Positions 8,901 through 19,208 of a stretch of DNA of 64,000 bases are shown piece after piece. The notes under the pieces were generated by a model. The model worked only from the letters and a program-made list of their open reading frames with translations, did no database searches and was not told the DNA's origin. Source of the stretch: Pseudoalteromonas sp. P1-25 (GTDB lineage Bacteria; Pseudomonadota; Gammaproteobacteria; Enterobacterales; Alteromonadaceae); the NCBI RefSeq assembly GCF_001401805.1, contig NZ_LKDW01000020.1, forward strand, positions 16,246-80,245, given 5' to 3'. A program made the translations under genes and the position numbers. How positions within the stretch are numbered: the first letter of the stretch is position 1; each line of letters starts with the position of its first letter.

Positions 8901-10031
8901 ATGACCGAGCAAAAAAAGATTAACTTATTAGATTTAAACCGAGATGCAATGCGCGAGCTGTTTGTATCATTCGGTGAAAAGCCATTTCGTGGCGACCAGG
9001 TGATGAAATGGATTTATCATTTTGGCGTTGATAACTTTGACGATATGAGCAACGTTAATAAAAAGCTTAAAGAAAAGCTTAAAAACGAATGCGAAATTGT
9101 TGCGCCAGAAATCTCAGTGCGCCAGCAAGCAAGCGACGGCACTATTAAGTACGCTTTAGTGCTCGATGGCGGCCAAGAAGTTGAAGCGGTATGGATCCCA
9201 GAAAAAGACCGCGCCACTTTATGTGTATCTTCACAAGTGGGCTGTGCCCTTGAGTGTACGTTTTGCTCAACTGCGCAACAAGGCTTTAACCGTAACCTTA
9301 AAGTGTCGGAAATTATTGGACAAGTTTGGCGCGTAGCTAAAGACATAGGCCTTGATGGCAACAGCGAAAAACGCCCTGTTACCAACGTAGTAATGATGGG
9401 TATGGGCGAGCCACTACTTAATATTAAAAACGTCGTGCCAGCAATGGAGCTAATGATGGACGACTGGGGCTTTGGTTTATCTAAGCGCCGCGTAACATTA
9501 AGTACCTCAGGCGTTGTACCTGCGCTTGATTTACTAAAAGAAAAAATAGACGTCGCACTTGCTATTTCACTTCACGCACCCGATAACGCACTGCGTGACG
9601 TACTTGTACCAATTAATAAAAAATACCCTATTGAAGAATTTTTAGCGGCGTGCCGTCGTTATATCGATGGCTCTAAAGCCAATAAAGACGTAACCATTGA
9701 ATACGTTATGCTAAATGGCGTTAACGACAGCACCGACCAAGCCCATGAGCTGGTTAAAACGCTTAAAGGTACACCTTCTAAGGTTAACCTTATTCCGTTT
9801 AACCCGTTCCCAGGTAACGAATACACACGCTCTAGCAACAGCCGTATTGACCGTTTTTCTAAAGTACTGCAAGCAGCGGGTATCACATGTATTGTGCGCC
9901 GTACCCGTGGTGACGATATTGACGCCGCCTGTGGGCAATTAGCTGGCGATGTTGTTGACCGTACAAAACGTATGGCGAAAAAGAAAATGCGCGACGATAA
10001 CGCCATTAGTGTAAATATTCAGCAAGCATAA
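8901..10031 (+). CDS. rlmN: dual-specificity rRNA/tRNA adenine-C2 methyltransferase RlmN
   Basis: 376 residues. A radical-SAM enzyme that methylates C2 of A2503 in 23S rRNA and A37 in some tRNAs. The cluster-binding cysteines are C115-x3-C119-x2-C122 (CALECTFC). The GMGEPLLN motif contacts SAM, and the C-terminal catalytic cysteine C344 lies in [14 protein letters not shown] 8901 is preceded by GAGGT. The position after ndk and before pilW is the conserved gammaproteobacterial order. Confidence 0.98.
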   Translation: MTEQKKINLLDLNRDAMRELFVSFGEKPFRGDQVMKWIYHFGVDNFDDMSNVNKKLKEKLKNECEIVAPEISVRQQASDGTIKYALVLDGGQEVEAVWIPEKDRATLCVSSQVGCALECTFCSTAQQGFNRNLKVSEIIGQVWRVAKDIGLDGNSEKRPVTNVVMMGMGEPLLNIKNVVPAMELMMDDWGFGLSKRRVTLSTSGVVPALDLLKEKIDVALAISLHAPDNALRDVLVPINKKYPIEEFLAACRRYIDGSKANKDVTIEYVMLNGVNDSTDQAHELVKTLKGTPSKVNLIPFNPFPGNEYTRSSNSRIDRFSKVLQAAGITCIVRRTRGDDIDAACGQLAGDVVDRTKRMAKKKMRDDNAISVNIQQA

Positions 10032-10039
10032 GCCTGCCA

Positions 10040-10076
10040 CCACCCTGTGTATTTTCCCTATACAGGGTGGTTAAGT
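10040..10076 (+). terminator. probable terminator after rlmN
   Basis: CCACCCTGT and ACAGGGTGG form a 9-bp stem around a 13-base loop, followed by a modest T-rich stretch. It separates rlmN from the pilW transcription unit. Confidence 0.6.
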
Positions 10077-10157
10077 TGTTTATTTTTAAATAAATGATGC
10101 AACACTAAAGGTTTTAGGTAAGATAGGCGCTATGGATAGAAAAACAGAGACAAGGTA

Positions 10158-12053
10158 ATGCGATCTTTACTTGCTTTAACACTTTCAACACTAGCCCTTA
10201 GCGGATGTGTAAGTGAAAGTAGTTATAACGGCAGTGACAAACCCGTCGTCGAAAACAAAATCAATAATGCAGGCGCAGCACGCACTCGTATCGCCCTCGC
10301 TTTACAATATTTAGAAACAGGCAACAACTCGCAAGCAAAGTATAACCTTGAGCGAGCTATAGAATTTGCCCCTAATCTGCCTGAAGTTCATTACTCTCTT
10401 GCTTATTATTACCAACAAGTAGGCGAAAAAGAGCGTGCCGATAAAGCCTATCAAAAAGCATTAGCAATTAAGCCTGACGATCCGAATACGCTTAATAACT
10501 ACGGTGTGTTTTTATGTAGCATTAAAGAGTATGATCGCGCAACCGATCAGTTTTTAAAAGCAATTGATATCCCAAGCTATATACGCGTTGCCGAAAGCTA
10601 CGAAAACCTTGCATTATGTGCCATTGAATTTAACGACTTTGAAAATGCAGAGAGTTACTTTAAACAAGCACTTAATCACAGCTCGCAACGTACATCGACC
10701 CTAATAAGCTTAGCCGCCCTTTTTTATGCTAAAAGCGATTTGCATAAAGCCAGCGAAGTACTAAAGCGCCATGACGACACCGGCCGAGTGTCTGCACGGG
10801 CTTTATTGCTTGGTTATTTAATTAAGCAGCGTATGGGCAGAATAGAAGAAGCAGAAAAAATTGCCGCTACTATAATGCAAACTTACCCGACAAGTAAGCA
10901 AGCCTATGCTATTCGCGATAATCGTACCAAACAAACTGAGTTTGAAATTCTACGCGAAAAATACCGTAAAGCGCAGCTTGAAGAGCTTCAAGAGCAGTAC
11001 GGCGAAGAGCAAATTAGGGTTGAGCAACCAAAAATTAAAATTATTCGTAAAAAACGCCCAACTACCGATAATTCGACCAGCTTAATTTCCCCAGGGGTTG
11101 AGCCTTCAAGCTCAGTATTAAATGAGGCGCCAAGCGCGCAGGCAACCATCGCCGCTGTAAACAAACAAAAAAGCGTAGCTGAGCAAAGTGACGACGCTAA
11201 CACTCTCACGCCAGCCCCACAAACCGCGCAAACTAAAGTAGTTACAACAACTAAAGCAGTAGTGCCAGCTGCGGCAGCGGCTCCAACCGTAAAAAATACT
11301 GCCCAGATGCCTGAAACTAAAAGAGAACAACCTGCCCAAGAGGTAAACAAGCCTACACCTGCAGAGTCTAAAACAGATACCGCAGCCGTGCTTATGGCAT
11401 TAACAACGGATCACCAAGCGCAACACACGGCTAAAACCACAGCTGAGCCGCCAAAAACTGCCACTACACAAACAGCTAAAGAGGATGACGAAGTAAAAAT
11501 AATTTCATTTGGCGCACCAAAACAAGCTAACTTTAATACTCCACAAAATACACGTTCTGCTGCAAATGGCCCACAGAATACGGGCTTAAATAATGCAGTT
11601 GTATTTTACGAGGCTAAAAAAGACAGTGCTGTATTTAGTGGTAATTCATACAGCGACAACCAAGACATTACACTCAAAAACTATCAACCAAGTGTAAAAC
11701 AAGTGCCACCAATGCTTAATCCAAAAGTCCCCCCTTTAAAGGTGCCTTTTCATATTATTGAGTTTGGTGAAAACCTATTTAGCATTTCAGTGCGATACAA
11801 TGTTAAACTACAAAAACTCCTGCAGTGGAATGGTCTAAAGGAGTCGGATCGTGTGATCAACGGAAGTAAAATTTATTTAAACGATCCTAATATTTATTAC
11901 GAGATTAAAGCTGGCGATACCCTTTACGACATAGCTACCCAGCGGCATGTATTAATTGATGAATTAATGCGATGGAATAAATTAAGCCCAGATATAGAAC
12001 TTACACCTGGGCATAGACTATTACTAGTGGATCCAAATTCGTACCTATTATGA
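10158..12053 (+). CDS. pilW: PilW/PilF-type TPR lipoprotein with C-terminal double LysM extension
   Basis: 631 residues. A lipoprotein signal peptide (lipobox LSGC, Cys17) precedes TPR repeats (about 40-240) like those of PilW/PilF, the outer-membrane pilotin that supports type IV pilus secretin assembly. The position between rlmN and rodZ is the usual pilW locus. Unlike the usual protein of about 250 residues, this one continues through a low-complexity Ala/Thr/Gln/Lys/Pro linker (about 260-520) into two LysM domains (about 531-575 and 580-628, the second starting YYEIKAGDTLYDIA). LysM binds peptidoglycan, so the protein may tie pilus assembly to the cell wall. Its last four bases overlap rodZ (ATGA). 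Confidence 0.88.
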   Translation: MRSLLALTLSTLALSGCVSESSYNGSDKPVVENKINNAGAARTRIALALQYLETGNNSQAKYNLERAIEFAPNLPEVHYSLAYYYQQVGEKERADKAYQKALAIKPDDPNTLNNYGVFLCSIKEYDRATDQFLKAIDIPSYIRVAESYENLALCAIEFNDFENAESYFKQALNHSSQRTSTLISLAALFYAKSDLHKASEVLKRHDDTGRVSARALLLGYLIKQRMGRIEEAEKIAATIMQTYPTSKQAYAIRDNRTKQTEFEILREKYRKAQLEELQEQYGEEQIRVEQPKIKIIRKKRPTTDNSTSLISPGVEPSSSVLNEAPSAQATIAAVNKQKSVAEQSDDANTLTPAPQTAQTKVVTTTKAVVPAAAAAPTVKNTAQMPETKREQPAQEVNKPTPAESKTDTAAVLMALTTDHQAQHTAKTTAEPPKTATTQTAKEDDEVKIISFGAPKQANFNTPQNTRSAANGPQNTGLNNAVVFYEAKKDSAVFSGNSYSDNQDITLKNYQPSVKQVPPMLNPKVPPLKVPFHIIEFGENLFSISVRYNVKLQKLLQWNGLKESDRVINGSKIYLNDPNIYYEIKAGDTLYDIATQRHVLIDELMRWNKLSPDIELTPGHRLLLVDPNSYLL

Positions 12054-12946
12054 CAGAAGAAACTACGCAACAAAGCGATGAGCCAAGTGTTGGGCAACTA
12101 TTAAAAGCGCACAGAGAGCAGGCTAATGTAAGCTTAGAGTCACTTACTGGCCCACTTAAGCTTTCTATTTCTCAGTTACAACGCTTAGAAAGCGATCAGT
12201 ATCAAACATTAGGCCCTATTACCTTTGTAAAAGGCTACATTAAAAACTATTGCCGTGAACTACACGTCGATAGCGCCCCTATATTAGCCAGATTGCCTGC
12301 ACCGCCTGAGCCTACAAAGCCGGCTAACATGCAAAGCTTTTCGCGCCGCACAGAAAAAGAAGCCCACGACAGCCGCCTAATGCTGGTGAGCTACATTATT
12401 TTAGCCATTGTTATTGGCTCATCTGCCTTATGGTTTTGGCAAAATGCCACCCCTATCGATGAGCAAACAAGCACAATCAATATTGAAAATTCAATTTTAG
12501 ATAACCTGCAAACTAACAACGCGCTAAATAACGAAAGTCAGAACACCTCACAAATGCAAGCAACACAGGCTGTTGAGCGCACACCGGCGGTGATGCCTAT
12601 AAGTGCTGAACAAGTCCCCTTAAGTGAAGCCGTTAATGCCACGGCGCCTATTGCCGCTGACACCCAAGCAGCCACTAACGATCCCGACACGCAAAGTAAC
12701 ACCAGTACAATTAACATGGTGTTTAACGATGAGAGCTGGGTAGAAATACACGATGGTGAGGGTGAGCGCATTGCATTTGGCGTAAAAAAAGCAGGCTATA
12801 AAATGACTGTAAGCGGTACCCCGCCTTTTTCGGTTGTGCTAGGTAAGCACGACGTAGTTAGTGTTTCTCTAAACGGCGAACCAGTTGATATCTCTGGTTA
12901 TCCTAAAAATCGTTTAGCCAAATTTAAATTACCATTAGCAGAGTAG
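12050..12946 (+). CDS. rodZ: cytoskeletal cell-shape protein RodZ
   Basis: 298 residues: N-terminal Xre-type helix-turn-helix domain ([19 protein letters not shown], then FVKGYIKNY) that binds MreB, one transmembrane helix at about 111-130, a low-complexity periplasmic linker, and a C-terminal DUF4115 beta domain ([15 protein letters not shown]). It anchors MreB and the elongasome at the inner membrane. The ATGA overlap with pilW implies translational coupling. Confidence 0.95.
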   Translation: MTEETTQQSDEPSVGQLLKAHREQANVSLESLTGPLKLSISQLQRLESDQYQTLGPITFVKGYIKNYCRELHVDSAPILARLPAPPEPTKPANMQSFSRRTEKEAHDSRLMLVSYIILAIVIGSSALWFWQNATPIDEQTSTINIENSILDNLQTNNALNNESQNTSQMQATQAVERTPAVMPISAEQVPLSEAVNATAPIAADTQAATNDPDTQSNTSTINMVFNDESWVEIHDGEGERIAFGVKKAGYKMTVSGTPPFSVVLGKHDVVSVSLNGEPVDISGYPKNRLAKFKLPLAE

Positions 12947-12951
12947 TCGCT

Positions 12952-14070
12952 ATGTTTTCAGAATCTCCAATTAAACGCAGAAAATCAACCCGCATCAATG
13001 TAGGCAACGTGCCTATTGGTGACGGAGCCCCTATTGCCGTGCAGTCGATGACCAATACCGACACCCTAGATATAGGTGCCACGGTTGCGCAAATCCAAGC
13101 AATACAAGATGCCGGCGCTGATATAGTGCGTGTATCTGTCCCAACAATGGATGCCGCAGAAGCGTTTAAAAGTATAAAAGAGCAAGTGAGCATTCCGCTT
13201 GTTGCCGATATTCACTTTGATTACCGCATAGCGTTAAAAGTGGCAAAATATGGCGTAGATTGCCTGCGCATAAACCCAGGGAATATAGGTAGTGAAGAGC
13301 GTATTAGAGCTGTTGTAGACTCAGCGCGCGAGCATAATATTCCTATTCGTATTGGTGTAAATGGCGGCTCATTAGAGCGCGACCTACAAGAAAAATACGG
13401 CGAGCCAACTCCCGAGGCATTACTTGAATCAGCAATGCGCCATGTAGATATATTACGCCGCCTTGATTTTGACCAATTTAAAATATCGGTAAAAGCATCA
13501 GACGTATTTTTAGCTGTAGGCGCTTATCGCTTACTTGCTAAAGAAATAGATCAACCCCTGCATTTAGGGATCACCGAAGCCGGCGGCATGCGCTCAGGCT
13601 CGGTAAAATCGGCTGTAGGCTTAGGCATGTTACTTGCCGAAGGTATTGGTGATACGCTGCGTGTATCACTTGCTGCTGACCCAGTTCAAGAAATCAAAGT
13701 CGGTTTTGATATTTTAAAATCGCTGCGTATACGCTCACGCGGTATTAACTTTATTGCCTGCCCTAGCTGCTCACGTCAAGAGTTTGATGTCGTAAGCACC
13801 ATGAACCAGCTTGAAGAGCGCCTTGAAGATGTGGTTGAGCCAATGTCTGTTTCAGTAATTGGTTGTGTCGTTAACGGCCCAGGCGAAGCCCTTGTGAGTG
13901 ATATTGGCCTTGCCGGTGCAAACCGCCGCTCAGGTTTATACATTAATGGCGAGCGTCAAAAAGCGCGTATTGATAACAACAACATTGTTGACCAGCTTGA
14001 AGGCTACGTGCGCGACTTTATTGCTCAAAAAGAGCAGCAAACACCTATCGACATTAAAATAGTCGAATAA
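12952..14070 (+). CDS. ispG: 4-hydroxy-3-methylbut-2-enyl diphosphate synthase (flavodoxin)
   Basis: 372 residues. IspG is the [4Fe-4S] enzyme of the MEP isoprenoid pathway that converts MEcPP to HMBPP. The cluster ligands C270, C273 ([10 protein letters not shown]) and C305 ([10 protein letters not shown]) fall at the same positions as in E. coli. The N-terminal TIM-barrel segment starts VQSMTNTDT. It follows rodZ by 5 bases and is probably in the same transcript. Confidence 0.98.
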   Translation: MFSESPIKRRKSTRINVGNVPIGDGAPIAVQSMTNTDTLDIGATVAQIQAIQDAGADIVRVSVPTMDAAEAFKSIKEQVSIPLVADIHFDYRIALKVAKYGVDCLRINPGNIGSEERIRAVVDSAREHNIPIRIGVNGGSLERDLQEKYGEPTPEALLESAMRHVDILRRLDFDQFKISVKASDVFLAVGAYRLLAKEIDQPLHLGITEAGGMRSGSVKSAVGLGMLLAEGIGDTLRVSLAADPVQEIKVGFDILKSLRIRSRGINFIACPSCSRQEFDVVSTMNQLEERLEDVVEPMSVSVIGCVVNGPGEALVSDIGLAGANRRSGLYINGERQKARIDNNNIVDQLEGYVRDFIAQKEQQTPIDIKIVE

Positions 14071-14125
14071 ATACCGTATAAAGCGCCAAACCATGCTGTT
14101 TGGCGTTTACCTTTATAGCTAGAGG

Positions 14126-14387
14126 ATACCCAAACGACCCCAAGATACAGAATTCAGCGTTTCACAGGCTCTTAATATCAAGGCGTTACTTTGCAAAAAT
14201 GGCAATCCCTTTTAAAAAGTAACAACGATGAGAATAAGTGTCTGTAAACCGCCCAACGGGTTGGTTTAAAAGCGATTTATACTGCGTTATTGATTTTAAC
14301 AATAGAACCACTATTACTTTCAATCAATGCCTTGCCTAAATCGCTTTTAATTCAAACGACGCTCGCATCATGGGGTCATTTGGGTAT
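14126..14387. repeat. 262-bp nested inverted-repeat (MITE-like) element
   Basis: Most of the 396-base ispG-hisS gap is this element. Its ends are 17-bp inverted repeats differing at one base (ATACCCAAACGACCCCA and TGGGGTCATTTGGGTAT). Inside are two further inverted pairs: GTTACTTT/AAAGTAAC around 14184-14225, and TTAAAAGCGATTTA/TAAATCGCTTTTAA with GCGTTATTGATT/AATCAATGC nested within. There is no coding frame. A short 50-bp element with similar tips lies upstream of ndh. The remaining gap sequence holds the hisS leader. Confidence 0.7.
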
Positions 14388-14466
14388 ATAATGACGGGTC
14401 AATTTTTAGCATTCTTGTTGTGTAAGCATTTTTTTATTACACATAAACAGTAATTAGGATTTATCA

Positions 14467-15747
14467 GTGGCAAAACAAATTCAGGCAGTTCGCGGTATGA
14501 ACGATTGTCTGCCGGGCGACACGCAAGTTTGGCAGAAAGTAGAAAACATTTTACGCGAGACAGTAGCATCGTTCGGTTATCAAGAAATTCGTTTTCCTAT
14601 TGTAGAATCAACCGACTTATTTAAACGCTCTATTGGTGAAGTAACCGATATAGTAGAAAAAGAAATGTACACTTTTGCCGATCGTAACGGCGACATGCTA
14701 ACCCTTCGCCCAGAAGGCACCGCAGTATGTGTACGCGCAGGTAATCAAAATGGCTTGCTTTATAACCAAGAGCAGCGCCTGTGGTACATGGGCCCAATGT
14801 TTCGTCACGAGCGCCCACAAAAAGGCCGCTACCGTCAGTTTCACCAATTTGGCTTAGAAACATTTGGTATTGCCACAGCCGATATAGACGCAGAAGTTAT
14901 ATTATTAACAGCGCAATTATGGAAAGCGTTTGGCATTAGCGAGCACGTCCGTTTAGAGCTTAACTCGTTAGGGTCTAACGAAGCGCGCGCCGATTATCGC
15001 GATGCACTTGTAGCCTACCTTGAACAACATACCGACGTACTTGATGAAGACTCAAAGCGCCGTATGTACTCAAACCCATTACGTGTACTTGATAGCAAAA
15101 ACCCAGACGTGCAAGCAATCTTAGTGGGTGCACCTAAATTGTCTGAGCATTTAGATGCTGAATCAAAAGAACATTTTGCAAATTTATGTGAACGTTTAGA
15201 CGCAGCTGGCGTCATATACACGGTTAATGAAAAGTTAGTACGTGGTTTAGACTACTATAACCGCACCGTGTTTGAATGGGTAACAGATAGCCTTGGCGCA
15301 CAAGGTACAGTATGTGCCGGCGGACGCTACGATGGCTTAGTAGAGCAACTTGGCGGTAAAGCCACCCCAGCGGTAGGTTTTGCAATGGGCCTAGAGCGTT
15401 TAGTGCTGTTACTCCAAGCACTTGAGTGTGTAGGTGACATTCGCCGCAATGCTGATGTATATTTAGCGGCAATGGGCGACAAAGCAAGTATTCAAGCCCC
15501 TGCCATTGCAGCGCAACTGCGCAGCGACGTACCGGGTTTACGCGTTATGGTACATGCTGGCGGCGGTAACTTTAAAAAACAACTAAAACGAGCTGATAAA
15601 AGCGATGCACTAGTGGCTGTTATTATCGGCGAAGATGAATTAGAAAAAGGCGTTGTGACCATCAAATATTTACGTGAGCGTAAAGAGCAAGTCACACTAG
15701 AATTAGAACAAGCTAAAGCGCTATTAGCTGAGCTTATCAATAGCTAA
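14467..15747 (+). CDS. hisS: histidyl-tRNA synthetase
   Basis: 426 residues, class II aminoacyl-tRNA synthetase. Motif 1 is FGYQEIRFP, motif 2 is [19 protein letters not shown], the histidine-binding segments are [15 protein letters not shown] and AGGRYDGL, and motif 3 is [11 protein letters not shown], followed by the anticodon-binding domain. The start is GTG at 14467 with AGGA upstream, giving the conserved [14 protein letters not shown]-terminus. Confidence 0.98.
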   Translation: MAKQIQAVRGMNDCLPGDTQVWQKVENILRETVASFGYQEIRFPIVESTDLFKRSIGEVTDIVEKEMYTFADRNGDMLTLRPEGTAVCVRAGNQNGLLYNQEQRLWYMGPMFRHERPQKGRYRQFHQFGLETFGIATADIDAEVILLTAQLWKAFGISEHVRLELNSLGSNEARADYRDALVAYLEQHTDVLDEDSKRRMYSNPLRVLDSKNPDVQAILVGAPKLSEHLDAESKEHFANLCERLDAAGVIYTVNEKLVRGLDYYNRTVFEWVTDSLGAQGTVCAGGRYDGLVEQLGGKATPAVGFAMGLERLVLLLQALECVGDIRRNADVYLAAMGDKASIQAPAIAAQLRSDVPGLRVMVHAGGGNFKKQLKRADKSDALVAVIIGEDELEKGVVTIKYLRERKEQVTLELEQAKALLAELINS

Positions 15748-15766
15748 GCTAACTTAAGAGGTAATA

Positions 15767-16387
15767 ATGGACATTTATTCAACAGAAGAACAACAAGCAG
15801 AAGCCATTAAGCGCTTTTTTCGCGAAAACGGTATTTCACTTGCGCTAGGTGTAATTGTGGGTTTAGGCGGATTATACGGCTGGAAAGCCTACAACCAAAA
15901 CCAAATTACAACGGCTGAGCAAGCGTCTGACCAATATACAACACTTGTACAAAGTGACGATGTACTTGGCGCGGCCGATACATTCATTAAAAACAACCAA
16001 GACACAAGCTATGCAACTTTAGCCGCTTTTGTTGCGGCAAAAGACGCTGTTGATGCAAAAAAATTAGACTTAGCTAGTGAAAAACTAAGCTGGATTGTTA
16101 CAAACGCTCAAAGCGAAGAGCTTAAAGCCATTGCCATTACGCGCTTAGCACGTATTCAACTTGCACAAGGCAAGTATGACGAAGCACTTACAACGTTAAA
16201 CTCGCCACTACCAGAAGCATACAGCGCCAATGTAGCAGAACTTAAAGGCGATATTTACATTGCGCAAGGTAATAAAGACCAAGCTCGCTCTGCATACCAA
16301 GCAGCGGCTGAAGCAGCGGGCTCAGCTACAAACCCTTTATTACAAATTAAATTAGACGACCTAGCAGTAACTAGCCCAGCGGCATAA
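15767..16387 (+). CDS. yfgM: YfgM, ancillary SecYEG translocon subunit
   Basis: 206 residues with a single N-terminal membrane anchor (about 23-40) and a periplasmic TPR-like domain. YfgM associates with SecYEG and PpiD and hands exported proteins to periplasmic chaperones. The N-terminus (MDIYSTEEQQAEAIKRFFRE) and the position between hisS and bamB are diagnostic. It lies 19 bases after hisS and 10 before bamB. Confidence 0.95.
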   Translation: MDIYSTEEQQAEAIKRFFRENGISLALGVIVGLGGLYGWKAYNQNQITTAEQASDQYTTLVQSDDVLGAADTFIKNNQDTSYATLAAFVAAKDAVDAKKLDLASEKLSWIVTNAQSEELKAIAITRLARIQLAQGKYDEALTTLNSPLPEAYSANVAELKGDIYIAQGNKDQARSAYQAAAEAAGSATNPLLQIKLDDLAVTSPAA

Positions 16388-16397
16388 GGTTTTAGGT

Positions 16398-17576
16398 ATG
16401 AAAAAAATAACAACAGCAACGCTCGCACTATGCATGGCAACACTTATGGGTTGCTCATCAAGTGATGACGAAGACGAGTTAGTACTTCCTGAAATTGTTA
16501 ATCAGTTTGAAACAGAGGTAGTGTGGCAAGAGTCGGTTGGCAGTGGTGTAGAGCATTATTTTTCTCGCTTATCGCCTGCTGTTTACAAAGACACTATTTA
16601 TGTAGCCAGCCGTGAAGGCCAAATTGAAGCACTGTCGCTTACTAATGGCGATACACTATGGGAAACCGACATACGTGAAGACGTATCGTTTTGGCCATGG
16701 TCAGATAACGGCACTGCAAAATTATCAGGCGGTATACTACAAGCTTATGGTAAAATTTACGTAGGCTCTGAGCACGGCTTTATTATTGCGCTTGACCGTG
16801 AAACCGGTGAAGAAGTATGGCGTAAAAATGTACCTGGCGAAGCGCTGTCTAAACCAGCCGCAGGCGATGGCCTAATTTTTGTAAACTTAGGCTCGGGTAA
16901 ATTATTAGCACTTCACCCAGATACAGGCGAAGAACGCTGGAACTTTGAGCAAGAAGTCCCCCCGCTTACATTACGTGGCCAAAGCTCGCCAACTGTAGCA
17001 AACGGTGGGGTGTTACTGGGCCTTGAAACAGGCAAACTAAGTGTGCTTATTTCAGAAAGTGGCTACTCAGCATGGAGCGCAGAAATTGCCGTTGCTAAAG
17101 GCGCATCAGAATTTGAGCGTTTAGTGGATGTAGACACGCAACCTATTATTAGCGGTCCTTACGCATATGCTATTGCATATAACGGTAACCTAGCAGCAGT
17201 AGATATTCGCTCAGGTAATGTTGTATGGAAACGTGAATACAGCAGCTATCGCGAAATAGCGATGGATGCACAAACTATTTACCTAGTAGATAGCGAAGGC
17301 GTAATTTACGCATTAGATAAAAATTCAGGTATTGAACGTTGGAGCCAACCCGCTCTGCGTGGTTGGTACCTAACAGGCCCTGCAGTAGCAGGTAGCCATT
17401 TAGCTTTAGGTGACCAAGAAGGTAACCTTCATTGGTTAAACAAAGACACTGGCGAGTTAGTATCTCGTGAAGAATTTGACAGCTCGGGCTTTTTTGTAGA
17501 GCCGGTTGTAGCCGACGACAAGCTAATTTTATACACCCGTGATGGTGAAGTTAGCGCGGTTACAATACCGAACTAA
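16398..17576 (+). CDS. bamB: outer membrane protein assembly factor BamB
   Basis: 392 residues. Lipoprotein signal peptide (lipobox LMGC, Cys19) followed by an eight-bladed PQQ-like beta-propeller with repeated DTGEERW- and NGDTLWE-type motifs. BamB is the lipoprotein of the Bam complex that scaffolds BamA and BamD during insertion of outer-membrane barrels. It is cotranscribed with yfgM. Confidence 0.97.
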   Translation: MKKITTATLALCMATLMGCSSSDDEDELVLPEIVNQFETEVVWQESVGSGVEHYFSRLSPAVYKDTIYVASREGQIEALSLTNGDTLWETDIREDVSFWPWSDNGTAKLSGGILQAYGKIYVGSEHGFIIALDRETGEEVWRKNVPGEALSKPAAGDGLIFVNLGSGKLLALHPDTGEERWNFEQEVPPLTLRGQSSPTVANGGVLLGLETGKLSVLISESGYSAWSAEIAVAKGASEFERLVDVDTQPIISGPYAYAIAYNGNLAAVDIRSGNVVWKREYSSYREIAMDAQTIYLVDSEGVIYALDKNSGIERWSQPALRGWYLTGPAVAGSHLALGDQEGNLHWLNKDTGELVSREEFDSSGFFVEPVVADDKLILYTRDGEVSAVTIPN

Positions 17577-17602
17577 CTAGCTAACACTTAAAGGTTTTTT
17601 GT

Positions 17603-17630
17603 AAGGCTTCGCACTGCGAAGCCTTTTGTT
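17603..17630 (+). terminator. hairpin with T-rich tail between bamB and der
   Basis: AAGGCTTCGCA and TGCGAAGCCTT form an 11-bp stem followed by TTGTTG. It ends only about 20 bases before the der ATG, leaving no room for a der promoter downstream of it, so der probably depends on read-through. Confidence 0.65.
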
Positions 17631-17650
17631 GTTTTTTAAAGAGGTAGTTT

Positions 17651-19120
17651 ATGCTTCCCGTGATCGCTCTAGTTGGGCGACCCAATGTGGGCAAATCCAC
17701 ATTATTTAACCGTTTAACACGTACTCGTGATGCACTCGTAGCCGATTTTCCAGGTTTAACACGAGATAGAAAATATGGCCAAGCTAATTACGATGGCTAT
17801 GAATTTATCGTGGTAGACACGGGTGGTATTGATGGCTCCGAAGAAGGCATCGAAACCGAAATGGCTGATCAGTCATTACTCGCCATTGAAGAAGCCGATA
17901 TTGTGCTGTTTTTAGTTGATGCCCGCGTAGGCATGACCGTAGCCGACCAAGCCATTGCTAATCACTTGCGAAAGCAAGAGAAAAAGTGCTTTGTGGTTGC
18001 CAACAAAACAGACGGCATTGACGCCGACTCAAACTGTGCTGAATTTTACCAATTATCATTAGGTGAAGTACATCATATCGCGGCAGCCCATGGCCGTGGT
18101 ATAACACTATTGCTTGAACAAACGCTGCAACCTGTAATTGCTGAGCTTGCCGCGCTTGACGAAGACGTTGCTGATGATGACGAAGAATTAATCGACCTTT
18201 ATCAAGAAGCCGAAGGCGACGATACAGACCATCAAGCGTTTGCCGATAAACCAGTAAAGCTGGCTATTATTGGTCGCCCTAACGTAGGTAAGTCTACACT
18301 TACAAACCGTATACTTGGTGAAGAGCGCGTAATTGTATACGATATGCCAGGCACCACCCGCGACTCTATTTATATTCCGATGACCCGTAACGACAAAGAA
18401 TATATTTTAATAGATACCGCAGGTGTTCGTAAGCGTAAAAAAGTAAGCGACGTAGTTGAGAAATTCTCAGTAATTAAAACACTTCAAGCCATTGAAGATG
18501 CAAACGTTGTACTACTAGTTGTTGATGCTCGCGATGGCATTTCTGATCAGGACTTAAGTTTATTAGGTTTTGCGCTTAACTCAGGGCGTTCATTAGTAAT
18601 TGCTGTGAACAAATGGGATGGGCTTGATGATTACGTTAAAGACCGTATTAAAACAGAGCTTGATCGCCGTTTAGGCTTTATCGACTTTGCACGCTTACAC
18701 TTTATATCTGCGCTTCATGGTACAGGTGTTGGCCACTTATTTGAGTCGGTTGATGAGGCGTACGAGTCAGCAACTAAGCGTATTAGCACCGCAATGCTAC
18801 GCCGTATTATGGACATGGCACAGGCCGATCACCAGCCGCCACTTGTTCGTGGTCGTCGTGTTAAGCTTAAGTACGCACATGCCGGTGGTTATAACCCGCC
18901 ACGTATTGTAATTCACGGTAACCAAGTTCACGATTTACCAGATAGCTACAAACGCTACCTAATGAACTACTACCGTAAAGCACTTAAAATTATGGGCACA
19001 CCAATCAAAATTGAATTTAGAGAAGGTGATAACCCATTTGCAGGGCGTACAAACAAAGTAACGCTTTCGCAAAAACGTAAAATACGTGCCTTTGCAAAAG
19101 AAAACCGTAATAAGTCTTAG
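17651..19120 (+). CDS. der: ribosome assembly GTPase Der (EngA)
   Basis: 489 residues with the tandem GTPase architecture unique to Der: [12 protein letters not shown] (residue 8 on), DTGG and NKTD in domain 1; [12 protein letters not shown] (about 208 on), DTAGV and NKWD in domain 2; then a C-terminal KH-like domain. It acts in 50S subunit maturation. The acidic linker between the G domains is typical. ATG 17651 is preceded by GAGG. Confidence 0.98.
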   Translation: MLPVIALVGRPNVGKSTLFNRLTRTRDALVADFPGLTRDRKYGQANYDGYEFIVVDTGGIDGSEEGIETEMADQSLLAIEEADIVLFLVDARVGMTVADQAIANHLRKQEKKCFVVANKTDGIDADSNCAEFYQLSLGEVHHIAAAHGRGITLLLEQTLQPVIAELAALDEDVADDDEELIDLYQEAEGDDTDHQAFADKPVKLAIIGRPNVGKSTLTNRILGEERVIVYDMPGTTRDSIYIPMTRNDKEYILIDTAGVRKRKKVSDVVEKFSVIKTLQAIEDANVVLLVVDARDGISDQDLSLLGFALNSGRSLVIAVNKWDGLDDYVKDRIKTELDRRLGFIDFARLHFISALHGTGVGHLFESVDEAYESATKRISTAMLRRIMDMAQADHQPPLVRGRRVKLKYAHAGGYNPPRIVIHGNQVHDLPDSYKRYLMNYYRKALKIMGTPIKIEFREGDNPFAGRTNKVTLSQKRKIRAFAKENRNKS

Positions 19121-19146
19121 AGCTGTATACTGTAAGCTGTAAAATA

Positions 19147-19180
19147 AACCTTGTAGAGTGCGTCTCTACAAGGTTTTTTT
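19147..19180 (+). terminator. rho-independent terminator of der
   Basis: 12-bp stem AACCTTGTAGAG/CTCTACAAGGTT with a 5-base loop and a T run. It closes the pilW-der block. Confidence 0.9.
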
Positions 19181-19208
19181 ATGGCTCACTATAATTCTGC
19201 CCATCATT

